Shown: piece after piece, positions 1 to 4,972 of the stretch
How the letters are laid out: each line of letters starts with the position of its first letter
How positions within the stretch are numbered: the stretch's first letter is position 1
DNA from: Thioalkalivibrio sp.
GTDB taxonomy: Bacteria > Pseudomonadota > Gammaproteobacteria > Ectothiorhodospirales > Ectothiorhodospiraceae
Reading direction: 5' to 3'
NCBI GenBank assembly: GCA_003555285.1
Contig: PWGH01000215.1
Span: 1-6,809, forward strand
Length of the DNA stretch: 6,809 bases
Translations under genes and position numbers: made by a program
Notes under the pieces: generated by a model
The model's database searches: none
Told to the model about the DNA's origin: nothing
Seen by the model: the letters and a program-made list of their open reading frames with translations, nothing else

Positions 1-23
1 CGGGATCGATCCGGCGGCAGCCC

Positions 24-500
24 TCAGGGCTTGATGTCGGGTGCTGGGTCGGGGTCCGGCGCTGTGATGCCGCGTTCGTGCGCCAGCGCCTGTTCCGCGC
101 GCCGGGCGCGTTCCTCGGCGGTGATCCGTTCCGTGATGTCCTTCTGGATTCCGATGTAGTAGGTCAGCTGGTCCTCGTCGTTGAACACCGGCGTGATCGA
201 CAACTCGTTCCAGAACAGGGATCCGTCCTTGCGGTAATTGCGCAGTACGACCCGACACGCGTGATCGGCGTCCAGGGCCGTGCGGATCTGGTGAACCCCG
301 TCCTGGTCGGTGTCCGAACCTTGCAGGAAACGGCAATCGCGGTACAGGATCTCATCGGCGGTGTAACCGGTCAGCCGCTCGAAGGCCGGGTTCACGTAAA
401 TCAGGATGTTGTCCTGGCCTTCCTGTTCGGCAATGACCACCCCGTCGTTCGACGCATCCACGGCAAGGGCGAGCAACTCTGCATCGATGGTTCGGGTCAT
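24..500 (-). CDS. Short LOV (blue-light, flavin-binding PAS) photoreceptor protein
   Basis: The product is 158 residues: a short N-terminal cap, one PAS/LOV core (about residues 12-122), then a charged helix (about 123-145) and a Pro/Asp-rich tail. No kinase, HTH or GGDEF output domain is present, so it is a 'short LOV' protein, probably cytoplasmic. The LOV photocycle motif is visible as YRDCRFLQ at residues 53-60, with Cys56 as the expected flavin-adduct cysteine. Other flavin-contact positions of the family are present: Asn37 (VNPAF), Gln60, Arg73, Asn88 (NYRKDG), Asn98 (FWNEL) and Gln119 (GIQKD). The usual Asn just before the cysteine is Asp, and the usual Gly at the start of the motif is Tyr. 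From memory, the Pseudomonas putida PpSB-type short LOV proteins look very similar here. The start chosen is ATG at 498-500, matching the family's N-cap. A GTG at 576-578 would add 26 residues, but these read through a GC palindrome and look non-coding. The gene lies downstream of, and on the same strand as, a haem-protein gene. LOV assignment is firm; the physiological output is unknown. Confidence 0.9.
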   Translation of the reverse strand: MTRTIDAELLALAVDASNDGVVIAEQEGQDNILIYVNPAFERLTGYTADEILYRDCRFLQGSDTDQDGVHQIRTALDADHACRVVLRNYRKDGSLFWNELSITPVFNDEDQLTYYIGIQKDITERITAEERARRAEQALAHERGITAPDPDPAPDIKP

Positions 501-538
501 GTTCCGTCGGTTCCAGGCGGGGGCCAGCTGCGGGTACA

Positions 539-554
539 GGCCCCGCGCGGGGCC
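539..554. repeat. Perfect 16-bp GC palindrome between the haem-protein and LOV genes
   Basis: GGCCCCGCGCGGGGCC reads the same on both strands and could fold into a 6-bp stem with a GCGC loop. It lies between the stop of the DUF3365 gene and the preferred ATG of the LOV gene. No T-tract follows it on the minus strand, so it is not a convincing intrinsic terminator. It could be a partial terminator, an RNA-processing hairpin or an operator. Confidence 0.6.
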
Positions 555-586
555 TTTCGACGGGATAAAAGGTAACACAGACGCGT

Positions 587-1165
587 TTACATGCGCTGGA
601 TCACCGTGAACGCGCCGCGCACCTCGCCTTCGCTGTAACCGGTGGCCTCATCCGCCGGATATAGCCGCTCCAGTGCGTGCTGGATATCGCCGCTGGGTTC
701 GCCATGACAGGTCAGGCACAGGCCGGCGGTAGGAATGGCACGCATGTACCGGAATACCGCCTCGTCGTTCTGCTCGAACACCTCGTGGCGGGTCAGTTCG
801 GCCGCCGGCTGGCCGGCCTGCTGCAAGCGCTCGAAGTCCTGCAAGACCGTCCGCTCCCATTCGTCGGGTGCGTTGTCGGGATTGCGCAAGCGCAGGCTGG
901 TGCGGCCGACCGACCAGCCGGTGGCCGCGGAGATCTCGTCGGCAATGCCCGGTGCGACCTGCTGACAGACTTCGATGGCCTGCAGCGGACCGCCTTCCTG
1001 CATCGCGGTCTGCAGATGGGCCTGCAGCGTGGAGCCGAAGGTCTGAATGGCCGCCTGGCTGGCGGCGATCCGGGCCTCGACGTCGTCGGCAGGGACCTCT
1101 TTGGCCTGAGATGGGGCGGCCAGAAGGAGCGCAAGCGACAGGGGAACAAGATTCCATTTGGTCAT
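587..1165 (-). CDS. DUF3365 (Tll0287-like) periplasmic c-type haem protein
   Basis: The product is 192 residues. It has a Sec signal peptide: Met-Thr-Lys-Trp, then a hydrophobic run to about residue 17, with likely cleavage after SQA at 21. The mature part is the DUF3365/Tll0287-like fold, a PAS-like haem-binding domain. A single CxxCH haem c motif is present at Cys150/Cys153/His154 (LCLTCHGEP), near the C-terminus as usual for this family. A conserved-type Cys67 sits in an EVC context. The protein should be exported and carry one covalent haem, acting as a redox or gas sensor or a small electron carrier; no biochemical role is established from the sequence. ATG at 1163-1165 is preferred because GAGGG lies 8 bases upstream and the signal peptide then starts correctly. 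In-frame starts further upstream add a non-signal-like leader. The LOV gene follows 86 bases downstream on the same strand, so co-transcription is plausible but unproven. Confidence 0.85.
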   Translation of the reverse strand: MTKWNLVPLSLALLLAAPSQAKEVPADDVEARIAASQAAIQTFGSTLQAHLQTAMQEGGPLQAIEVCQQVAPGIADEISAATGWSVGRTSLRLRNPDNAPDEWERTVLQDFERLQQAGQPAAELTRHEVFEQNDEAVFRYMRAIPTAGLCLTCHGEPSGDIQHALERLYPADEATGYSEGEVRGAFTVIQRM

Positions 1166-1173
1166 GACAGCAG

Positions 1174-1178
1174 CCCTC
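1174..1178 (-). promoter_or_regulatory. Ribosome binding site deciding the DUF3365 gene start
   Basis: GAGGG on the minus strand sits 8 bases before the ATG at 1163-1165. An alternative ATG at 1178-1180 overlaps this motif and has only a C-rich run before it, so the downstream ATG is favoured. Confidence 0.6.
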
Positions 1179-1224
1179 ATCGGTGGGGGGCGTTGTGACG
1201 TCTCGTTACGACGGACGCCCAACG

Positions 1225-1262
1225 ACGTATAATTATTGTACATAGTTTGCATCGAAAACAGA
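1225..1262 (-). promoter_or_regulatory. AT-rich promoter-like island upstream of the DUF3365 gene
   Basis: This is the most AT-rich patch in the window, with GC-rich DNA on both sides. On the minus strand it contains TACAAT (1235-1240), a good -10 candidate, next to TTATAC-type sequence, but no good -35 at 16-18 bases. It also carries two short palindromes, ATAATTAT (1229-1236) and TGTACA (1237-1242). A weak -35 combined with dyads is typical of an activator- or repressor-controlled promoter. That it drives the haem-protein and LOV genes is inferred from position only. Confidence 0.4.
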
Positions 1263-1454
1263 CGGCGCGCAACCGCGGGTGCCGCGATATCGACCCGGAT
1301 ATCACCACCCTCGGCCGGTGCGAGGCGCCATCGGGCTGACGCCCCATCTGGGGAATTGTGGACACGCCCTGCAAGCAGACTAAGACGATTGTTTCTCGTC
1401 TGTAAAGATGGCCGTACTTTCCCTGGGCTGCGGTACGGGCCGGTGACGCTGGTT
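1263..1454. other. Intergenic region downstream of the Smr gene
   Basis: I see no gene here. Two weak hairpins are present: an imperfect GGCC(C)GTAC stem at 1410-1417 with 1433-1441, and a 6-bp AGACGA/TCGTCT stem at 1383-1388 with 1396-1401. Both lie just after the Smr stop on the minus strand and could help end transcription, but neither has a proper T-tract. A pair of GATATC palindromes lies at 1286-1291 and 1298-1303. Confidence 0.35.
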
Positions 1455-2009
1455 TCAGGAACGCTGGGGGAGGGGGCGTTTCAGGAGTACGTAGACGGCA
1501 CCGGTACCGCCGTCGGCCGGTACGGCGGAGCAGAAGGCCAGCACCTCGTCGCGTTGGCGCAGCCAGTGATCCACCAGGCCCTTCAGGACCGGGCCCTGCT
1601 GCCGGGAGCGCAGGCCCTTGCCGTGGACAACGCGCACGCAGAGGTGGCGGTCGATGCGGGCCGCATTCAGAAACTCCACCAATGCGCTGCGGGCCTCGTG
1701 GGCGAACAGCCCGTGCAGATCGAGTTCTTCCTGCACCCGGTAGTGTCCGCGGCGCAGATTGCGGAAGACCCGGCGGCCGACCCCGGGGCGGACGAAGCGC
1801 AGTTCGTCGCCCGGCTGCAGGTCGGTGGCGTTCACCGGATCGCTCAGCAGATCGGCCAGGACCGCCTGCTCATCGTCTTTGCGCCGCACCCGCGCGCGAA
1901 CGCGGGGAGCGGGCAGGCGCAGTTCCGCCTGATCGTGTTCCAGCCGCCGCACCTCGCCGATGGCGCGCAGGAAATGCTGGACGTCGTTGGGGTCGTCGTC
2001 GGTTTCCAT
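1455..2009 (-). CDS. Smr-domain protein (SmrA/SmrB-like nuclease family)
   Basis: The product is 184 residues, matching the length of stand-alone gammaproteobacterial Smr proteins (about 180-190). The N-terminal half (about 1-75) is charged. A VRPGVGRR...LRRGHY segment (74-90) then leads into the C-terminal Smr domain (about 93-178). The catalytic-type motif LDLHG is at 96-100 (Asp97, His99), and HGKG is at 129-132, followed by a GGTGAVYV strand. LDLHG and the preceding LRRG segment resemble E. coli SmrB, whereas HGKG and the GG(T/S)GA(V/C)YV ending resemble SmrA, so I give no symbol. SmrB is known to cleave mRNA at collided ribosomes; whether this protein does so is inference. ATG at 2007-2009 is supported by a CGGGGAT purine-rich site about 6 bases upstream and by the family length. 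Upstream in-frame codons run into surE and are rejected. It is transcribed divergently from surE. Confidence 0.87.
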   Translation of the reverse strand: METDDDPNDVQHFLRAIGEVRRLEHDQAELRLPAPRVRARVRRKDDEQAVLADLLSDPVNATDLQPGDELRFVRPGVGRRVFRNLRRGHYRVQEELDLHGLFAHEARSALVEFLNAARIDRHLCVRVVHGKGLRSRQQGPVLKGLVDHWLRQRDEVLAFCSAVPADGGTGAVYVLLKRPLPQRS

Positions 2010-2059
2010 CGGTGATCCCCGGCTGATTGGGTGCTGCAGCGGGTGCGTGCTGCGCGGTT

Positions 2060-2075
2060 TCCAGTATATTAGGCG
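2060..2075. promoter_or_regulatory. Shared bidirectional -10 region between Smr and surE genes
   Basis: The near-symmetric AGTATATTA core gives TATATT (2065-2070) on the plus strand and TATACT (2063-2068) on the minus strand, both good -10 hexamers. Neither has a strong -35 at 16-18 bases. Expected starts would be near 2077 (plus, leaving about 23 bases to the surE ATG) and near 2056 (minus, leaving about 46 bases to the Smr ATG). Confidence 0.5.
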
Positions 2076-2099
2076 CCTTCCCTTTCTGTTTGTTCGCCT

Positions 2100-2858
2100 A
2101 TGCGTATCTTGGTCAGCAACGATGACGGCATCCACGCCCCGGGCATTCAGTGCCTGGCGAGACACCTGCGCACGATCGCACAGGTGCAGGTCGTGGCGCC
2201 CGACCGGGATCGCAGCGGGGCCAGCAACAGCCTGACGCTGGTGCATCCGCTACGGGTCCAGACCTTCGACAACGGCGACATGGGCGTGGACGGCACACCG
2301 ACCGATTGCGTTCACCTTGCGATCACCGGGCTGATGGAGCGGGAACCGGATCTGGTGATCTCCGGGATCAATGCGGGTGCGAACATGGGCGACGATGTGC
2401 TGTATTCCGGCACCGTCGCGGCCGCGATGGAGGGACGCTTTCTCGGCCTGCCCGCGATCGCGGTCTCGCTGCTCGGGCCGCGGATGGAGAATTACGACGC
2501 CGCGGCGCGGGTGGTACTGAATCTGCTCGACCGGCTGCACCACATTCCGTTGCCCGCGGCCACCATCCTCAACGTGAATGTGCCGGACCTGCCGATCGAG
2601 GCCATCCGCGGAGTTCAGGCCACGCGCCTGGGGCATCGCCACAAGTCGGAGCCGGTGGTGGCGACGACGGACCCGCGCGGGCGCCCGATCTACTGGGTCG
2701 GTCCCTCCGGCACCGAGCAGGATGCCGGTCCCGGTACCGATTTCTTCGCCGTGCGCGAGGGTTTCGTCTCGGTGACCCCGATCCAGGTCGATCTGACCCA
2801 GTTCGAGGCCATCGACACCGTCGGGCGCTGGTTGGAAGGAGACATGAGTGGTGCTTGA
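2100..2858 (+). CDS. surE: 5'/3'-nucleotidase SurE
   Basis: The product is 252 residues, the normal SurE length. SurE is a cytoplasmic, divalent-metal-dependent phosphatase that removes phosphate from nucleoside 5'- and 3'-monophosphates and can act on short polyphosphate; it is linked to stationary-phase survival. The signature N-terminus [10 protein letters not shown] is complete, with metal ligands Asp8 and Asp9. Ser39 lies in the DRSGAS loop, and Asn91 in [21 protein letters not shown] (89 onward) completes the metal site. The start is fixed because the family begins directly with this beta strand. No Shine-Dalgarno-like sequence is present: the bases before the ATG are pyrimidine-rich (CTGTTTGTTCGCCTA). 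The 3' end overlaps pcm by 11 bases, and the ribosome binding site for pcm lies inside the surE coding sequence. It is the first gene of the surE-rpoS unit. Confidence 0.97.
   Translation: MRILVSNDDGIHAPGIQCLARHLRTIAQVQVVAPDRDRSGASNSLTLVHPLRVQTFDNGDMGVDGTPTDCVHLAITGLMEREPDLVISGINAGANMGDDVLYSGTVAAAMEGRFLGLPAIAVSLLGPRMENYDAAARVVLNLLDRLHHIPLPAATILNVNVPDLPIEAIRGVQATRLGHRHKSEPVVATTDPRGRPIYWVGPSGTEQDAGPGTDFFAVREGFVSVTPIQVDLTQFEAIDTVGRWLEGDMSGA
2836..2841 (+). promoter_or_regulatory. Ribosome binding site for pcm within surE
   Basis: AAGGAG lies 6 bases before the GTG at 2848 and 9 bases before a second GTG at 2851. Both starts are feasible and differ by one residue. An ATG at 2844 is out of frame with pcm. 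Confidence 0.65.
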
Positions 2859-3513
2859 TCTCGAAGGGGCGGGCCTGACCTCGCGCCGTGCCCGCGATCG
2901 GCTGGTCCTGCAGTTGTCCCAACTCGGCATCGCGGATGCCCGGGTGCTGGAGGCCATCCGCCAGGTGCCGCGTCACCTGTTCGTCGAGGAGGTGCTGGTG
3001 CATCGCGCCTACGAGAACATCGCGCTCCCGATCGGGTATCAACAGACGATCTCGCAGCCCTTCATCGTCGCGCACATGACGGCGGCCTTGCGCGAAGGGG
3101 GGGCGTTGCGCACCGTGCTGGAGGTCGGCACCGGATCCGGTTACCAGGCGGCCGTGCTCGCGCATCTGGTCGAGCGGGTGTATTCGGTCGAGCGCATCCA
3201 AGCCCTGAGCCGCAGTGCGCGCGAATTGCTCAGCCGCCTGAAGATCAACAACGTCAGCCTGCGCCACGCGGACGGCGCGGTGGGCTGGGCCGCAAAGGGG
3301 CCCTTCGACGGCATCCTGCTGACCGCGGCCCCGCGGGAAGTACCGCACGACCTGCTGACGCAACTGGCGCCCGGTGGCCGTCTGGTGGCGCCGGTCGAGG
3401 GCCTCGACGGGCGCCAGCAACTGGTGCGCTACACGCATACCGAGGAGGCCTACGTGCGGGATATTCTGGATCCTGTGTGTTTCGTTCCGATGCTGTCGGG
3501 CGCCGAACAATGA
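2848..3513 (+). CDS. pcm: Protein-L-isoaspartate O-methyltransferase
   Basis: The product is 221 residues, close to the usual 208-220. It transfers methyl from S-adenosylmethionine to the free carboxyl of L-isoaspartyl residues in aged proteins, starting their repair to aspartate; it acts in the cytoplasm. The N-terminal helical part contains VPRHLFVEE (40-48). The family signature [11 protein letters not shown] is at 67-77. SAM-binding motif [11 protein letters not shown], is at 91-100, followed by VYSVERI (111-117) as the acidic ribose-contact strand. [23 protein letters not shown] (161-183) is the conserved C-terminal strand and loop. Translation probably starts at GTG 2848 (or GTG 2851), inside the surE end, served by AAGGAG. 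The stop codon overlaps the yqaA start as ATGA, suggesting translational coupling. Confidence 0.96.
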   Translation: MVLDLEGAGLTSRRARDRLVLQLSQLGIADARVLEAIRQVPRHLFVEEVLVHRAYENIALPIGYQQTISQPFIVAHMTAALREGGALRTVLEVGTGSGYQAAVLAHLVERVYSVERIQALSRSARELLSRLKINNVSLRHADGAVGWAAKGPFDGILLTAAPREVPHDLLTQLAPGGRLVAPVEGLDGRQQLVRYTHTEEAYVRDILDPVCFVPMLSGAEQ

Positions 3514-4094
3514 AGCTCTTCGAGCCCCTGTATGACCGGGTGATGAACTGGTCCCGGCATCGGCATGCGCCGCGGTATCTGGCGGCGTTGTCCTTTGCCG
3601 AATCGTCGTTTTTTCCGGTACCACCGGATGTGATGCTGGCCCCGATGGCGGCGGCGCGTCCGCGCGAGGGCCTGCGGTTGGCGGCGCTGACCACGTTGTT
3701 CTCCGTGCTCGGGGGGCTGCTCGGCTATCTGATCGGCGCGCTCGCCTTCGAACTGGTCTCCCCGTGGATTGTCGACGTTGGCCATGGCGACAGCCTGCTG
3801 CAGGCCCAGGAGTGGTTTGCGGTCTGGGGCGTCTGGGTGGTGCTGATCGCCGGTTTCTCTCCGATTCCCTACAAGCTCTTCACCATCACTGCCGGTGCCT
3901 TGGCCATGCCCTTGCTGCCCTTTGTGCTGGCGTCGGTGCTGGGGCGGGGTGCGCGCTTCTTTGCGGTGGGGCTGCTGATGGCCTGGCTGGGTCCGCAGGC
4001 CGACCGCTACCTGCGCCCCTACATGGAACGGCTGGGTTGGCTTTCGGTGGTGCTGCTGGTGGCGGCGATGATCGTCATGATGTTCGTGGATTGA
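3510..4094 (+). CDS. yqaA: YqaA family inner-membrane protein (DedA/SNARE-associated-like)
   Basis: The product is 194 residues. It belongs to the small YqaA branch of the DedA/VTT-like membrane family; DedA relatives are implicated in lipid transport and membrane homeostasis, but YqaA itself has no firmly assigned substrate. Visible landmarks are ESSFFPVPPD (31-40), a re-entrant-loop-like segment with a conserved acid and prolines, and GFSPIPYKLFTITAGA (115-130), the second conserved re-entrant motif. Hydrophobic membrane segments lie at about 57-84, 103-118, 124-145, 150-161 and 176-193. A basic GRGARF follows at 145-150. The start is the ATG overlapping the pcm stop by 4 bases. Starting 11 codons upstream would add a hydrophilic piece read from pcm and is rejected. 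Its stop overlaps nlpD by one base (TGATG). It is commonly seen between pcm and nlpD in gammaproteobacteria. Confidence 0.88.
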   Translation: MKLFEPLYDRVMNWSRHRHAPRYLAALSFAESSFFPVPPDVMLAPMAAARPREGLRLAALTTLFSVLGGLLGYLIGALAFELVSPWIVDVGHGDSLLQAQEWFAVWGVWVVLIAGFSPIPYKLFTITAGALAMPLLPFVLASVLGRGARFFAVGLLMAWLGPQADRYLRPYMERLGWLSVVLLVAAMIVMMFVD

Positions 4095-4963
4095 TGCGCT
4101 GCGGTCCTGTTCTTTCGGGGATTGTCCTGGGACTGCTGATGGTGGCCCTGACCGGCTGCGTGGCCCGGGCGCCGGCACCCCCGAGCAGTTCAACGCTCGT
4201 GACCGATGTCGGCACCCATGTGGTGCAGCGCGACGATACCCTGTACCGCATCGCCCTTCGGCACGGTCTGGACTGGCGTGACGTGGCGCGTCGCAACGCC
4301 ATTGCTCCGCCGTATCTGATCTATCCGGGGCAACGTCTGCGGCTCGCCGGCGCAGCGCCCGCACCGTCGTCCGTACCGGCTACTCGATCTGCACCCGCAC
4401 CCGTCAGCGCTCCGAGTCACCCCCCGGCGGCATTGCCGACCCGGACCGTGTCGGCCCCGGCCGAGACCACCCGGACCGCGGCGGCACCCACCGCTGGGAG
4501 CGGTCCCGCCCCGTCGCGGGAACCCGCGGCGGCAGCGCCGGTCCGCACCGAGCCGGTGCGCACGGCCTCGGGCGCACCGGCCACCGATGGGCAGTTGCAA
4601 TGGCAATGGCCTGCCGACGGTCCGGTCCTCCGGGCCTTCTCCAACAGTGCCACGACGCGTCGAGGAATCGCGATCGGCGGGCGGCGTGGCGACCCGGTCC
4701 GTGCGGCCGCGGGTGGGGAGGTGGTGTATGCCGGGAGTGGACTGGTCGGTTATGGCCGGCTTATCATCATCAAACACGATGGTCGCTTCATCAGTGCCTA
4801 CGGGCACAACGAGGAACTCCTGGTGCGCGAAGGCGAACGTGTCCAGGCCGGCCAGCGGATCGCGCAACTCGGGGATTCCGGAGCGGATCGACCGTTGTTG
4901 CACTTTGAAATTCGGGTTGACGGCGCTCCTGTCGATCCCACGCGTCACCTTCCCCGACGATAG
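4094..4963 (+). CDS. nlpD: NlpD: LysM and degenerate M23/LytM lipoprotein, amidase activator
   Basis: The product is 289 residues. A lipoprotein signal ends in lipobox LTGC, with Cys22 as the acylated residue; Val23 after the cysteine is compatible with outer-membrane sorting. A LysM peptidoglycan-binding domain spans about 41-84 (THVVQRDDTLYRIA ... IYPGQRLRL). Residues 85-165 are a Pro/Ala/Thr/Ser-rich, low-complexity linker. The M23 (LytM) domain spans about 187-286. It is catalytically degenerate: the first zinc-ligand motif HxGxD reads RRGIA (189-193), and the HxH motif reads LLH (268-270). This matches E. coli NlpD, which lacks endopeptidase activity and instead activates the cell-wall amidase AmiC during daughter-cell separation. 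The periplasmic activator role is inferred from the family. The start ATG overlaps the yqaA stop by one base. In related bacteria a main rpoS promoter lies inside nlpD; I could not locate one here with confidence. Confidence 0.95.
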   Translation: MRCGPVLSGIVLGLLMVALTGCVARAPAPPSSSTLVTDVGTHVVQRDDTLYRIALRHGLDWRDVARRNAIAPPYLIYPGQRLRLAGAAPAPSSVPATRSAPAPVSAPSHPPAALPTRTVSAPAETTRTAAAPTAGSGPAPSREPAAAAPVRTEPVRTASGAPATDGQLQWQWPADGPVLRAFSNSATTRRGIAIGGRRGDPVRAAAGGEVVYAGSGLVGYGRLIIIKHDGRFISAYGHNEELLVREGERVQAGQRIAQLGDSGADRPLLHFEIRVDGAPVDPTRHLPRR

Positions 4964-4966
4964 AGG
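4963..4966 (+). promoter_or_regulatory. Candidate ribosome binding site for rpoS (GTG start)
   Basis: GAGG, overlapping the last base of the nlpD stop, lies 6 bases before GTG 4973. A competing site GGAG at 4994-4997 lies 11 bases before ATG 5009. The first spacing is better, but the ATG is the stronger initiation codon, so the choice is open. Confidence 0.4.
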
Positions 4967-4972
4967 TCGACG

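Noticed and set aside
78..575. Plus-strand open frame opposite the LOV gene
   Set aside because: The minus strand encodes a textbook LOV domain with conserved residues throughout, and the plus-strand product has no recognisable features.
501..578. N-terminal extension of the LOV protein from a GTG start
   Set aside because: The 26 added residues span a perfect palindrome and lie outside the known short-LOV N-cap; ATG at 498-500 fits the family.
1228..1233. Perfect TATAAT on the plus strand as a promoter
   Set aside because: There is no fitting -35 and no plus-strand gene downstream until surE at 2100; the same island serves the minus strand better.
1410..1441. Intrinsic terminator for the Smr gene
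   Set aside because: The stem is imperfect with a long loop and no T-tract, so it is mentioned only as a weak hairpin.
1236..2015. Long open frame on the plus strand opposite the Smr gene
   Set aside because: It lies antisense to a recognisable Smr gene, has no family motifs, and is expected in high-GC DNA where antisense frames stay open.
2569..3624. Long minus-strand open frame across surE and pcm
   Set aside because: It covers parts of two certain genes in antisense and shows no domain or plausible start.
3450..4364. Minus-strand open frame opposite yqaA and nlpD
   Set aside because: It is Arg/His/Gln/Pro-rich, as expected from the complement of a hydrophobic membrane-protein gene.
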